Source: Anaerolineae bacterium
GTDB taxonomy: Bacteria; Chloroflexota; Anaerolineae; Aggregatilineales; Phototrophicaceae
NCBI GenBank assembly: GCA_022841825.1
Contig: JALHQT010000002.1
Span: 643,276-707,275 of the forward strand
Reading direction: 5' to 3'
Length of the DNA: 64,000 nt
In this document: positions 16,663-26,291 of the stretch, piece by piece
Layout: every line of letters begins with the position of its first letter
Position numbering within the stretch: position 1 is the stretch's first letter
Position numbers and translations under genes: made by a program
The notes under the pieces: generated by a model
What the model was told of the DNA's origin: nothing
Databases searched by the model: none
The model's input: only the letters and a program-made list of their open reading frames with translations

Positions 16663-17782
16663 GATCTGCCACCACCTGCTCGAAGATCGCCATCGTCTCT
16701 CTCGCGCACTTCTCCCAGCTAAACATCGCCGCGCGCGCCAGCCCCTTGGCGGACAGCGCCGCTTGCAGCGCGGGCTGATCGAGGACGCGCGCAATCGCGT
16801 CGGCGATCTCATCCGGGTCGTCCGGGTTGACAAACAGCGCGGCGTCGCCCGCGATTTCGCGCAGCCCGTTGGCATCGGAGGTGATCAGCGGTGTGCCACA
16901 GGTCATCGCCTCCGTCACCGGGATGGGAAATGCCTCCAGGTTGGAAGGATATAGATACAGCGCCGCCTGCGTATAGACCGCTGGCAGATCCTCCTGCTCG
17001 ATCCAGTCCGCGAAATGTACATCCCTCCCATAGCCGTCATCGGGAATGGCGTAGATCGTCTTGAAGGCTACGCAGTCCTTGCCGCCGATGACGAGCGGGT
17101 AGGGCGCGTTCGCGCGCTGGTGATAACGCGCATAAGCGTCGATCAGCCCGCGGAAGTTCTTGCGGCTCCCGGAACTGCGGCGGGCGATGGTGAAAATATA
17201 GCGCTCCGGCAGTCCATAGCGCGCCCGCGCCTGCGCCAGCGCCGCCGGGTCGGTCACGCGCCGGAAGTGCCGCGCCGGACCGAAATAGACCGTCTGAATC
17301 TTGCCGGGCGGCAGCCGGAGCGCGCGGTTGAAGTCATCGGTGCAGAGCTGTGAAACGGAGATGACCTTTGCGCACTTGGCGAAATAGCGCGGCAGCATCA
17401 GGCGGTTGTAGAGCACATTTGCTCGTGGGTAGTACTGCGCCTGCTCCGGGATCAGCCAGTCCGCGCCATGAACTGCCATCACGGTTTTGCAGTGCGCAGC
17501 CAGCGGAATGGTGAATTTGGGATGAAACAGCAGGTCGATTTTATCGCGCGCGCACTGAAGCGGGATCGCCACCTGATCCCAGAGCGCTTTGTTCGGCGCA
17601 TCCACGACGCGCGCCGTCACTTCGGGGTGCTCGCGGAAGCGCTCCAGATGCGCCGGGCTGCGGAAGTAAAAGGTGAAGCGATGCCCGGATTCGAGGCGCA
17701 GCAGTTCCTGAACCATGTTCCGGCTGTAGACGCCAATCCCGCCCACTTCATCATAGGTTCGCAGCATGATCCCGATCTGCAT
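16652..17782 (-). CDS. Glycosyltransferase family 4 (GT-B)
   Basis: 376 residues. The N-terminal Rossmann domain starts MQIGIMLRTYDEVGGIGVYS with a G-G-I-G acceptor loop. The C-terminal half has IFTIARRSSGSRKNFRGLIDA and the sugar-nucleotide-binding E-x7-E motif in SNLEAFPIPVTEAMTCGTPL. This is typical of GT4 mannosyl-, galactosyl- or rhamnosyltransferases; the sugar cannot be told. It is the first gene of a three-gene minus-strand operon (GT4, flippase, GT2), divergent from the GT2 at 17924. Confidence 0.88.
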   Translation of the reverse strand: MQIGIMLRTYDEVGGIGVYSRNMVQELLRLESGHRFTFYFRSPAHLERFREHPEVTARVVDAPNKALWDQVAIPLQCARDKIDLLFHPKFTIPLAAHCKTVMAVHGADWLIPEQAQYYPRANVLYNRLMLPRYFAKCAKVISVSQLCTDDFNRALRLPPGKIQTVYFGPARHFRRVTDPAALAQARARYGLPERYIFTIARRSSGSRKNFRGLIDAYARYHQRANAPYPLVIGGKDCVAFKTIYAIPDDGYGRDVHFADWIEQEDLPAVYTQAALYLYPSNLEAFPIPVTEAMTCGTPLITSDANGLREIAGDAALFVNPDDPDEIADAIARVLDQPALQAALSAKGLARAAMFSWEKCARETMAIFEQVVADHDR

Positions 17783-17923
17783 CTTCTCACCCTTGCGCCC
17801 GTGCTAACACAACTCTGTTTTTAGGTAACAGCAAGTCGCGGTTGCTTCAATACATGCATCAGCTTAAAGCCGGACTTCATGTATGCAAGCGTATGTGCTG
17901 CGCCTTGCATTCCGATAAAACCT

Positions 17924-18886
17924 ATGCAAGATGACAAACAGTTTCAATTAAGCGCAATCTCCTTCGAGACGCGCCCGATCAAGTCCGAAATCGCTGTGCT
18001 GATCCCGACTCTGGGGCGCGATTTACTCCAGCAAAGTCTGGCGCACATCGCGCGCGGCAGTCTCTGGCCCGGACAGCTTGTCGTGGTCGATCAGGGCACG
18101 AACCCGGCGGTGCGCGACTGGCTGGCGCACTTGCGCGCGGCAGGCATCGCGGCGGATCATGTGCCTTCAACCCAGCGTGGGCGAGCAGCGGGCATTAACC
18201 GCGGGCTGGAGCAGGTGCGCACACGCTTCGTCGCCATCACGGATGACGATTGTTTCGTGGATGCACGCTGGATGGAGTTGATGACTCAACGCCTGCTCGA
18301 CTCGCCGGATCGCATCATCACCGGGCGGGTGGAAGCCGCTGGCGATGAAGAGGGCGCACTGAGTATCGTGACATCACGCATCCACAAAGTCTATACCCGC
18401 CCTGAACTGCGCGCGCAGCCGTTGATTGGCGGCAACATGGGCATTGCTATGGCAAATGTCGCGCGGATTGGACCGTTCGACGAGCACCCCAGCGTGCATT
18501 CCGCCGAAGACAGCGATTGGGGCTACCGGGCGCTCCGGTTGGGCATCCCGATTGTCTACGACCCGGACATCGTCGTCGATCACTATAGCTGGCGCAATCC
18601 CGGGCAGCGCAGCGAACGGCTCCGCCACTACGCGCTGACGCAGGGCGGCTTCTACGGCAAATATCTGCTGAATGGCGACTCGATGATCCTGCTGCAAACG
18701 CTGCGCGATCTCGTGCGTGCGCCGCTGCGCTGGGTGCGCGGTATCCTCAGGCGGGATGCGGATGTCGCGGCGAGCGGGCGCGCCGACACGCTCTACATGC
18801 TGCCGGGCATCCTTGCGGGGCTGCGGCGGCGGCACAGCGGGCGTGAGATTCCGCCGGGTTGGCTCACCGAACACAGGCATGGCTGA
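17924..18886 (+). CDS. Glycosyltransferase family 2
   Basis: 320 residues from the ATG at 17924 (an in-frame ATG at 17879 would add an atypical leader). The GT-A pattern is clear: IAVLIPTLGRDLLQQSLAHI, LVVVDQGTN, TDDDCFVDARWME with the acidic metal site, and SAEDSDWGYRALRLG as the catalytic segment. It opens a four-gene plus-strand operon: the methyltransferase starts 8 bp before its end, followed by a deacetylase and another GT2, each joined by overlapping stop and start codons. Confidence 0.85.
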   Translation: MQDDKQFQLSAISFETRPIKSEIAVLIPTLGRDLLQQSLAHIARGSLWPGQLVVVDQGTNPAVRDWLAHLRAAGIAADHVPSTQRGRAAGINRGLEQVRTRFVAITDDDCFVDARWMELMTQRLLDSPDRIITGRVEAAGDEEGALSIVTSRIHKVYTRPELRAQPLIGGNMGIAMANVARIGPFDEHPSVHSAEDSDWGYRALRLGIPIVYDPDIVVDHYSWRNPGQRSERLRHYALTQGGFYGKYLLNGDSMILLQTLRDLVRAPLRWVRGILRRDADVAASGRADTLYMLPGILAGLRRRHSGREIPPGWLTEHRHG

Positions 18887-19682
18887 GACACGTTATCGAC
18901 CCTATGCAAGAGAGGCGGCGTTGATTATGCCGGATAAGCAATCTGTCAAAGACCGCCTGCGGGCATGGGCACGCCAGACGCTGTCGCTGTCTGCGCGCCG
19001 GACGCTCACCGGGCTGCTGCAATGGCCCCCCGTCGGCTTTGTCTGGTGGGGGAATTTGCGCCGCGTGCGCCCGATTGACGCCGACTTCGGGTTATCGCGC
19101 GGCAAGCCGGTTGACCGCTATTACATCGAGAAGTTCCTGGCAGAACACGCCGCCGATGTTCAGGGGCATGTGCTCGAAATCGGCGACAGCAGTTACACAC
19201 GCTACTACGGCGGCACTCGCGTGACGCAGAGCGATGTGCTGCATGTCGAAGAGCAGAACCCCGGCGTCACGATCATCGGCGACTTGAGCCACGGCGACAA
19301 CATCCCGTCTGAGGCGTTTGACTGCATCATCCTGACACAAACGCTGCAAACGATCTACGACTTGCCCGCCGCCGTGAAGACCATCCATCGCATCCTGAAA
19401 CCCGGCGGTGTGGTGCTGGTCACGGTGCCGGGCATCGGCAAGATCAGCCGCTACGACATGGATCGCTGGGGCTACTTCTGGAGCTTCACGTCACAATCGG
19501 CGCGGCGGCTGTTCGCAGATGGTTTTGGGGAGGATCAGGTGCAGGTGCGCGTGTATGGCAACGTGCTGGCGGCGATTGCCTTCCTGCACGGGCTGGCGCT
19601 CTCGGAAGTGCGCCCGCGCGAACTGGACGTGTTCGATCCCGATTACGAGATGATCATCGGCGTGAGAGCGGTCAGGCGATGA
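18879..19682 (+). CDS. SAM-dependent methyltransferase of a glycan locus
   Basis: 267 residues. After a ~55-residue basic lead (RTLTGLLQWPPVGFVWWGNL), the core shows motif I as GHVLEIGDSSYTRYYGG and the later segments FDCIILTQTLQTIYDL and ILKPGGVVLVTVPG, which match class I methyltransferases found next to GT2 genes. Its ATG overlaps the stop of the GT2 gene by 8 bp; an internal ATG at 18927 is possible. It probably methylates the sugar chain or its lipid-linked precursor (inference from context). The acceptor atom is unknown. Confidence 0.78.
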   Translation: MAETRYRPYAREAALIMPDKQSVKDRLRAWARQTLSLSARRTLTGLLQWPPVGFVWWGNLRRVRPIDADFGLSRGKPVDRYYIEKFLAEHAADVQGHVLEIGDSSYTRYYGGTRVTQSDVLHVEEQNPGVTIIGDLSHGDNIPSEAFDCIILTQTLQTIYDLPAAVKTIHRILKPGGVVLVTVPGIGKISRYDMDRWGYFWSFTSQSARRLFADGFGEDQVQVRVYGNVLAAIAFLHGLALSEVRPRELDVFDPDYEMIIGVRAVRR

Positions 19683-20635
19683 AACTCCCCGGCTGGAAAA
19701 CGCTGCGCCAGACTGGGCGCTGGCTGCGCAGTCGTCTCAGCGGCGGCGCGCTCATCCTGGGCTACCATCGCATTGACGCCCCTGCGAGCGACCCGTTTGA
19801 GATGTGTGTTGCGCCCGCGCATTTCGCGCAGCAGCTTGCAGTCCTGCGGCGCGTCGCCCACCCGCTCTCGCTGGCGGACGCCCTCCAGCGAATGCAGCAG
19901 AACACGCTTCCTCGGCGCGCCGTCGTCGTCACGTTCGACGACGGCTACCTGGACAACCTCACGAACGCGCTGCCGCTGCTTGCCGCCCAGGACATCCCGG
20001 CAGCCGTCTTCATCACGACGGGCAGCCTGGGAGGGACGTTCTGGTGGGATGAGCTGACAGCACTTGTCGAGAGGCTGAATCCGCTCCCGCAAAGTATCGC
20101 TCTGCGAGCGGGCGCGGCACAGTTCGAGTGGCATCCGGCGGCTGATGCGTCGGATCGCGCGCGTCTGCTGAACGGCTTGTATCGCTGGCTGCTGGCGCTG
20201 GGCGAAGACGAACGCCGCGCGGCGCTGGCGCAGCTCAACGACCGGGCAAACACCTCCGGCAGCCGTCTGCTGATGACGCGGGAGGAGGTGGCGGCGCTGG
20301 CGGCAAACAGGTTGATCGACATCGGCGCGCACACGGTCAGCCACCCGCTCCTCAGCCGCCTGCCCGCCGAGGAACAGCGGCGCGAAATTCATGAGAGTAA
20401 ACGCGCACTTGAAAGTCTGATCGGCAGCACCATCGCCGGGTTCTCTTACCCCAACGGCGACTATTCAGCCGTCACCCGCGCTGCCGTGCGTGACGCGGGC
20501 TTTGCCTTCGCCTGCACAAGCCGCACGGATGTCGCGCTGCCCGCGTCGGATAGGTGGACTCTGCCGCGCTTCTGGATACCGGATTGGGATGGCGAGCGCT
20601 TCGCGCGCTGGCTGTCGAGGTGGCTGCCCGGATGA
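19679..20635 (+). CDS. NodB-type polysaccharide deacetylase (CE4)
   Basis: 318 residues. The CE4 motifs are in order: VVVTFDDGY (82-90, catalytic base and metal-binding Asp), HTVSHPLLS (219-227, two metal-binding His) and GFSYPNGDYS (about 253). There is an unusually long insert between the first two, with a helical ERRAALAQLNDRAN part. CE4 enzymes remove N- or O-acetyl groups from glycans using a divalent metal. No clear signal peptide is seen, so action on a cytoplasmic or membrane-bound precursor is possible. It overlaps its neighbours by ATGA on both sides. Confidence 0.87.
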   Translation: MKLPGWKTLRQTGRWLRSRLSGGALILGYHRIDAPASDPFEMCVAPAHFAQQLAVLRRVAHPLSLADALQRMQQNTLPRRAVVVTFDDGYLDNLTNALPLLAAQDIPAAVFITTGSLGGTFWWDELTALVERLNPLPQSIALRAGAAQFEWHPAADASDRARLLNGLYRWLLALGEDERRAALAQLNDRANTSGSRLLMTREEVAALAANRLIDIGAHTVSHPLLSRLPAEEQRREIHESKRALESLIGSTIAGFSYPNGDYSAVTRAAVRDAGFAFACTSRTDVALPASDRWTLPRFWIPDWDGERFARWLSRWLPG

Positions 20636-21561
20636 ACACGACACCCATGGTTTCTGCCATCATCATCTTCCTGAACGGCGAGCGTTTTCTGGCGGAGGCG
20701 GTCGAGAGCGTGCTCGCGCAGACCTATGCTGCCTGGGAACTGCTGCTCGTGGATGACGGATCGACCGATGGCAGCACCGCCATCGCGCAGGCGTATGCCC
20801 GCCGGCTGCCTGAGCAGATTCGCTATCTTGAGCACGCGACTCATGAAAATCGCGGCATGAGCGCGTCGCGTAATCTAGGCATCCAGCACGCGCGCGGTCA
20901 GTATGTCGCCTTCCTGGATTCGGACGACGTCTGGCTGCCTCGCAAACTCACGGAGCAAGTCGCGCTGCTGGAGGCACACCCGGACGCGGCAATGCTTTAC
21001 AGCAGCACCGAATACTGGTTCGATTGGACAGGCAGCCCTGCGGACGCACAGCGCAATTTCCTGCCCGAACTGGGACTCACGCCCGACATGGTCTATGACC
21101 CGCCGTCGCTGCTGCCGGGATATATTCTGGGCACGCTCGCCGTGCCGGGCACATGCAGCCTGCTGGTGCGCCGTGATGCGCTCACACGCATCGGCGGCTT
21201 TGAAGCGGCGTTCCGCACCATGTACGAGGATCAGGCGTTCTATGCCAAAATGAGCCTGGAATTCCCGATCTACGTGTCCGGCAACTGCTGGGATCGCTAC
21301 CGCCAGCACAGCGCCTCTGCCTCCGCAGACGACCGACGGCAAGGCACAGTGCAGGCGTCGCGGACGGTGTTCCTTGACTGGCTGGCAGCGTATGTCGAAG
21401 CCTACCGCGGTCCCATCGACACTGCGCCGGTGCGTCGCGCCGTCCGGCGGGCAAGGTGGCTGAACACGCACCCGCGCGCGGCAAAATGGGCGCGGCGGGG
21501 CAGACGGTTGGCAAAACTAATTCGGTTGCCTTTGCCTAAAGGGCGACCGGGAAGCGGATAA
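20632..21561 (+). CDS. Glycosyltransferase family 2
   Basis: 309 residues from the ATG at 20632, which overlaps the deacetylase stop (ATGA). The GT-A core is well kept: VSAIIIFLNGERFLAEAVES, ELLLVDDGSTDGS (DGSTDGS nucleotide loop), GMSASRNLGI and VAFLDSDDVWLPRKL with the DxD-type site, then a FRTMYEDQAFYAKM catalytic segment. The basic C-terminus (WARRGRRLAKLIRLPL) may bind the membrane surface. Last gene of the four-gene operon before a palindromic repeat. Confidence 0.88.
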   Translation: MNTTPMVSAIIIFLNGERFLAEAVESVLAQTYAAWELLLVDDGSTDGSTAIAQAYARRLPEQIRYLEHATHENRGMSASRNLGIQHARGQYVAFLDSDDVWLPRKLTEQVALLEAHPDAAMLYSSTEYWFDWTGSPADAQRNFLPELGLTPDMVYDPPSLLPGYILGTLAVPGTCSLLVRRDALTRIGGFEAAFRTMYEDQAFYAKMSLEFPIYVSGNCWDRYRQHSASASADDRRQGTVQASRTVFLDWLAAYVEAYRGPIDTAPVRRAVRRARWLNTHPRAAKWARRGRRLAKLIRLPLPKGRPGSG

Positions 21562-21580
21562 CGCTTTGTGTCTATCCGAG

Positions 21581-21654
21581 AACCTCACCCCCTCAATCCC
21601 CCTCTCCGTGTACGGAGAGGGGGGAAGCGAGCGAAGCGAGCAGGGGGTGAGGTT
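21581..21654. repeat. Palindromic intergenic repeat, family with CTCAATCCCCCTCT core
   Basis: Outer arms AACCTCACCCCCT and AGGGGGTGAGGTT enclose an inner hairpin in which CCCCCTCTCCG pairs with CGGAGAGGGGGG, followed by a GCGAGCGAAGCGAGC segment. The inner CTCAATCCCCCTCT is shared with the repeat at 57719. It is probably a dispersed non-coding element and might act as a transcript-end stem-loop. Confidence 0.7.
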
Positions 21655-21721
21655 AGGGTTTACGGATAGGTTCTTAACTGGAAACACGCGCAACCGACAG
21701 GCGCGGTATCGTGAGGAGCGA

Positions 21722-23506
21722 ATGACCATGATCGTTTTGGGATTGACCGATAGCAAACCATCGACCGCAGCGCTGATCATTGATGGACGAATCGCAGCGG
21801 CGATTTCGGAAGAGCGGTTGTGCCGCATGAAGATGGCATATGGCATGCCGCTCCAGGCGATTGACGCCGTCCTGGAGATCGCGAATATTCCCGCCAAGGC
21901 GATTGACCGGGTGGCGGTCGCCCAGCACGCGCTGGTGTTCGAACCAGAACCCAAGCCGTGGGATGGTTGGTTTCACGAACCCGCCAACGGCTCGCGCAAA
22001 AAAGCCTTCACGCAGCAGGTCGGGTCGATGCTCGCGCCTGTGTTCGGCAACCTGCCGATTGCCTGGCAGGCATATCACGAACTGAAGCACGCGCTGACGC
22101 GTGACCGGCGCACCCGGCTGCCCGCTGCCCTGAAAGAGCGCTTTGACATTCAAGCCCCGGTGACGTTCATCGATCACCATCTCTGCCATGCGGCATCCGC
22201 CTACTACACCAGCAGCTTTGACCGGGCGCTGGTCGTCACGCTCGACGGCGGCGGCGATGGACGCTCTGGCAGCATCTATGAGGGCGAAGGCGGGCGGCTG
22301 CGCTCCATCGCCAGCGTGGACAGCTTCCACTCGCTGGGTAATTTCTACTCGTATATCACCGCGCTCTGCGGCTTCAAGGCGGAAAACCACGAAGGCAAAG
22401 TCACCGGGCTGGCGGCACTGGGTAAGCCGGTTTATGCCGATATTCTGCGCCAGTTCATCCGCTACGAAGACCCCGGTCAGATTCGCTACACCGTGCCGAT
22501 GTACCACCAGTCGGCGCTGCGCGAGATTGCCGCCAAACTGCCGCCCGATTTCGACCGTGCCGATCTCGCCAGCAGCGTTCAGCTTGTGCTCGAGGAAATT
22601 GGTGTGGCATTCATCCGCTACTGGCTGCGCAAGACGGGACTGCGCCAGATCGCGGTCGCAGGTGGCGTCTTTTCCAACGTGAAGTTCAACCAGCGCATTC
22701 ACGAACTCTCGGAATGCCAGGGCATCTTCGTCCACCCTGCGATGGATGACAGCGGGCTGGCAGTCGGCGCCGCTTATGCCGACCTTGCAGACCAGCCAGG
22801 GCAGAACCCGGCGGCACTCGTCCACCGCCTGCCCAACGTCTATCTGGGACCCGCCTACAGCGACGCGGACATCGAGCAGGCGATCCAGCGCGCGGGCTAT
22901 ACCGGCACCCACGAAGCCAGCATCCACGACAAAATCGCCGCGCTGCTGGCGGACGGGCATGTGGTGGCGCGCTTCACCGGGCGCATGGAATACGGTCCGC
23001 GCGCGCTCGGTCATCGCTCGATCCTCTACCAGACGACGGATGCATCGATCAACGACTGGCTGAACGAAAACCTCAACCGGACGGAATTCATGCCCTTTGC
23101 GCCTGCCACACTGGTCGAATACGCAGACGAGTTCTTTACGGGCATCGCACACGCCGAAGATCCGGCTCGCTTCATGACCATCACCTTCGACTGTACCGAG
23201 CGCATGCGCCAGACATCACCCGGCGTGGTGCATGTGGACGGCACCGCGCGCCCTCAGTTGATCGACCGCGAGACCGCGCCCGATTTCTACGCCATCCTCC
23301 AGGCATATCACCGCCTGACAGGCATCCCATCGCTGATCAATACCAGCTTCAACATGCATGGCGAACCGATCGTGTGTACGCCGGATGACGCACTGCGCTC
23401 GTTCAGGCAGGGCAAGCTCGATTATTTGGCAATCGGCAGTTGGCTGGTCGCCAACCCGATGGAGGTGCGGCACGCCAGAGCGGCAGCCGTCAAACGTAAG
23501 GGCTGA
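21722..23506 (+). CDS. NodU/CmcH-family carbamoyltransferase
   Basis: 594 residues. The N-terminal domain has a TsaD/Kae1-like ASKHA fold with the metal site DHHLCHAASA (151-160) and VVTLDGGGDGRSGS; IAVAGGVFSNVKFNQ follows. The C-terminal domain shows RMEYGPRALGHRSIL, PFAPATL and INTSFNMHGEPIV, all family hallmarks. These enzymes make carbamoyl adenylate from carbamoyl phosphate and ATP and transfer the carbamoyl group to a hydroxyl, for example on Nod factors, cephems or O-antigen sugars. A GAGGAG ribosome site precedes the ATG. In this locus it is expected to carbamoylate the surface glycan. Confidence 0.92.
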   Translation: MTMIVLGLTDSKPSTAALIIDGRIAAAISEERLCRMKMAYGMPLQAIDAVLEIANIPAKAIDRVAVAQHALVFEPEPKPWDGWFHEPANGSRKKAFTQQVGSMLAPVFGNLPIAWQAYHELKHALTRDRRTRLPAALKERFDIQAPVTFIDHHLCHAASAYYTSSFDRALVVTLDGGGDGRSGSIYEGEGGRLRSIASVDSFHSLGNFYSYITALCGFKAENHEGKVTGLAALGKPVYADILRQFIRYEDPGQIRYTVPMYHQSALREIAAKLPPDFDRADLASSVQLVLEEIGVAFIRYWLRKTGLRQIAVAGGVFSNVKFNQRIHELSECQGIFVHPAMDDSGLAVGAAYADLADQPGQNPAALVHRLPNVYLGPAYSDADIEQAIQRAGYTGTHEASIHDKIAALLADGHVVARFTGRMEYGPRALGHRSILYQTTDASINDWLNENLNRTEFMPFAPATLVEYADEFFTGIAHAEDPARFMTITFDCTERMRQTSPGVVHVDGTARPQLIDRETAPDFYAILQAYHRLTGIPSLINTSFNMHGEPIVCTPDDALRSFRQGKLDYLAIGSWLVANPMEVRHARAAAVKRKG

Positions 23507-25175
23507 TCGGTGCGATCAGCCAGGGCGGCGTGGTTCGAGTCTGCGGGTTGCTGTTTCGTAGGGGGCGCACCTCAAACAGCAGGGTCGTCACCCCGAAGAA
23601 ACGCTGGCGATCCAGTAGATCGATGTTCTCAGCGGAGAGATCGGGAAAAGCCTGGATGTAGTCAACGTCGTCAAACGGCTGCGGGGAATACAGGACCAGC
23701 CAGACGCGATTGTTTTTGCGCGCGCACTGGCGAATCTGCTGGGCGATGTCCGCAGTTTCCGTGCGCATGTCGACGAAACAGTCTTCCTGGCGTTCGGGGA
23801 AATACCAGTAGAAGCTGTCGCTCACATTAAAGGCGTCACCGGGCAGTTCGCTGTAGGAAATCGCGATTCGGTCGCCATCGAGCGCGTTCATCTCGACATG
23901 CGCCGCCGCTTCACGCCACTGTTCCTTGATGGTGTCGTTGTAGTAATTGTAGAGCGACCCTGCGATGATGATCGCCAGGACGGGACCGCTGATCCAGCGC
24001 GGGATGATCTTATGCACGCCGTGCATGATGACGCCGATCAGAAGGTACCAGGCAGATGCCGCAGGGATGAGGAAGCGTTCGAGATACAGGGGCGAGACGA
24101 CCAGGGACAGCGCAAATGGCAGCGCAATCGGCACGATCAGCCAGCAGAGTATCAGGAGAAAGCGATCATCCAGATGGCGGATATCGTGCGCTGCCGCGCC
24201 GAACACCTCATGCAGGCGCGTGCTCCACTTCTCCCAGCCGATGCGCCTGACAAACGCGATCATGACGACCACAAACACAACCGTCGCCGCAACCAGGAAT
24301 ATCATTTCCAGATAGTCATACTTGATGATCAAAAAGCGCATCAACGCGCGGATCGGAGCGTAGAGCGGTGGCGTGCTCAACCATTCGGTCACTCCGGTGC
24401 CGCCGCCCAGAGGTTCTTCCGCCGCCGCGCCGCTCGGCGTCAGCCCAGGCAGGTTTTCGAGCACCTGCGGCAGAATGCCGATCAGGATCAGAACTTGAGA
24501 CAGTACCCAGGATACACGGACTTTGGCGGATGCGTGGCTAAGAATCCGCAGCAGGAAATGCACCCCCAGCGCCGCGATGAAAAAGACAGCGTACGTGTGA
24601 ACATACGTCGCCAGAATACAACTGGCGACAAACATCACCAGATAGATCAACTTCCGGCGCTGCATGAAGAGGATATAGGCGAGCGCCGCCAACAGGATGA
24701 CGAGTTGAAGCACGCTGTAATAGCGGTGTTCCTGAGCGTAGCGAACCTGGAACGCCGAGATGCTCATCACCATCCCCGCAAGCAGCCCCACCCGCAGCCC
24801 AAACAGCGCCCGCCCGATGACGACCAGCACGCCGACGGACAGGACGCCTGTCACCGCCGACAGCGCCCGCGTCGCCGCTTCATCTGTGCCAAACAACTGC
24901 GTCCACGCATAGCTGACCAGCACGTACACGGGTGGGCGCGAGTTCTCCTGAAGATGCAGCATGACATCGTCGAAACTACCCGATGTGATGCGCACCATGA
25001 TGATCTCGTCGAGCCAGTAGCTCTCCTTGCCGATGCTGTAGAAGCGCACGGCGGTCGCCATGAGCAGGATCGTGATCAGCAATACCCACTTAATCCGTCG
25101 GTTCAGTGTCAGGCTGGGTACTCTGAACAGGCGGGTAGGGGCGCTGGTCAGACGTGTATCGGCGATAGCGTTCAT
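23490..25175 (-). CDS. GT39/ArnT-like membrane glycosyltransferase
   Basis: 561 residues with about 11-12 membrane helices. The first extracytoplasmic loop holds the acidic YWLDEIIMVRITSG motif of GT-C enzymes (PMT_2 family), which transfer sugars from polyprenyl phosphate outside the membrane. HENSRPP-like LQENSRPPVYVLVSYAW also fits this family. The C-terminal ~130 residues form a soluble domain. The 3-prime end overlaps the convergent carbamoyltransferase by 17 bp. Its start is 12 bp after the stop of a polyprenyl-phosphate-sugar synthase-like GT2, which would supply the donor. Confidence 0.85.
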   Translation of the reverse strand: MNAIADTRLTSAPTRLFRVPSLTLNRRIKWVLLITILLMATAVRFYSIGKESYWLDEIIMVRITSGSFDDVMLHLQENSRPPVYVLVSYAWTQLFGTDEAATRALSAVTGVLSVGVLVVIGRALFGLRVGLLAGMVMSISAFQVRYAQEHRYYSVLQLVILLAALAYILFMQRRKLIYLVMFVASCILATYVHTYAVFFIAALGVHFLLRILSHASAKVRVSWVLSQVLILIGILPQVLENLPGLTPSGAAAEEPLGGGTGVTEWLSTPPLYAPIRALMRFLIIKYDYLEMIFLVAATVVFVVVMIAFVRRIGWEKWSTRLHEVFGAAAHDIRHLDDRFLLILCWLIVPIALPFALSLVVSPLYLERFLIPAASAWYLLIGVIMHGVHKIIPRWISGPVLAIIIAGSLYNYYNDTIKEQWREAAAHVEMNALDGDRIAISYSELPGDAFNVSDSFYWYFPERQEDCFVDMRTETADIAQQIRQCARKNNRVWLVLYSPQPFDDVDYIQAFPDLSAENIDLLDRQRFFGVTTLLFEVRPLRNSNPQTRTTPPWLIAPISPYV

Positions 25176-25187
25176 GGCACCGGCTCG

Positions 25188-26291
25188 TTATCTTCTAGGT
25201 GCTGTGGAAACAGGGTCAAATTCCGGGCGACTGTCTATCGTTTCGTCTTCGCTGGGTGTCAGCGGTTCAGGCGGCGCATCCAGCATCTCACGCACGGTGT
25301 AGATCTTGTGCCCTCCCGGTTCGTGATAGTTACGCATGACAAATTCCGCCACCAGCCCCGTGCTGGTGATCTGCACGCCCAGGAAGATCAGCATCATCGC
25401 CAGCAGCAGGGCAGGACGGTCTGACAGCGGTTCGCCGAGCACCAATCGGGTGTACGCCAGGTAAGCGCTCAGGACGAAACCAATCATGAAACTGAATATA
25501 CCCACCGTGCCGAAGATGTGCAGCGGGCGGGTGGAAAACCTGAGGAAAAATAGTACCGTGACCAGATCGAGCATCACCCTGAAGGTGCGCATCAAGCCAT
25601 ACTTACTGCGCCCGAACTGCCGCTTGCGGTCATTCACCGCCACTTCGGTGAACGTCACGCCCATCCCGCTGGCAATTGCCGGGATAAAGCGGTGAAGTTC
25701 GCCGTACAGGCTCACGTTTTGGGAGACATCGCTGCGATACGCCTTCAACGTGCAGCCATAGTCGTGCAGGTACACGCCCGTTGCGCGGGCGATCAGCCAG
25801 TTCGCCGTGATCGAGGGCAGGCGGCGGGTGAAAAACGGCTCCTTGCGGTTGATGCGCCAGCCGCTGACGATGTCATAGCCTTCGTCAATCTTCTCCAGCA
25901 GCTTTGGAATATCCCGAGGATCGTTCTGCAAGTCCGCGTCCATGGTGATGGTGATAGCACCACGCGCTGCATCGAAACCAGCCGTCAGCGCGGCAGTCTG
26001 CCCAAAATTGCGCCGGAAGCGAATCACCCGCCAACGCGGATCTGCTTGATGGACTTTCTTCAGTTCAATGAAGCTCCCATCCGCGCTGCCGTCATCTACG
26101 ATGATGACTTCATAGGTGCGATTCAGAGTTTCCAGCGCCGCTGAAAGATCGGTGTAGAGATGCGCTATGCTCTCCTCTTCGTTGAAGAGCGGAATGACGA
26201 CCGAAATATCGATGGCGGAACTGGTTGTGTGGGTGGCAGCAGCGGGGAGAACCAGCGAATGCGATCCATTATTCTGTTGTAATCGACTCAA
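25188..26291 (-). CDS. Polyprenyl-phosphate sugar transferase, GT2 (DPM1/ArnC-like) with two C-terminal TM helices
   Basis: 367 residues. The catalytic part reads ISVVIPLFNEEESIAHLY, EVIIVDDGSADGS, RRNFGQTAALTAGFDAARG and ITMDADLQNDPRDI, the standard dolichol-phosphate-mannose-synthase-like order with the DADLQ metal motif. YDIVSGWRINRKEP and RKRQFGRSKYG follow. Two helices at about 250-270 and 290-320 anchor it. The family moves a hexose (mannose, glucose or aminoarabinose) from a nucleotide to undecaprenyl phosphate. It lies directly upstream of the GT39 gene, and the pair likely decorates an extracellular acceptor. Confidence 0.88.
   Translation of the reverse strand: MSRLQQNNGSHSLVLPAAATHTTSSAIDISVVIPLFNEEESIAHLYTDLSAALETLNRTYEVIIVDDGSADGSFIELKKVHQADPRWRVIRFRRNFGQTAALTAGFDAARGAITITMDADLQNDPRDIPKLLEKIDEGYDIVSGWRINRKEPFFTRRLPSITANWLIARATGVYLHDYGCTLKAYRSDVSQNVSLYGELHRFIPAIASGMGVTFTEVAVNDRKRQFGRSKYGLMRTFRVMLDLVTVLFFLRFSTRPLHIFGTVGIFSFMIGFVLSAYLAYTRLVLGEPLSDRPALLLAMMLIFLGVQITSTGLVAEFVMRNYHEPGGHKIYTVREMLDAPPEPLTPSEDETIDSRPEFDPVSTAPRR

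Noticed and set aside
21674-23152. 492-codon minus-strand frame
   Set aside because: Antisense of the carbamoyltransferase gene, which has all family motifs; the shadow has none.
23898-25424. 508-codon plus-strand frame rich in Arg, Gln, Asp and His
   Set aside because: Antisense of the GT39 and GT2 genes; charged, low-hydrophobic composition typical of shadows of membrane-protein genes.
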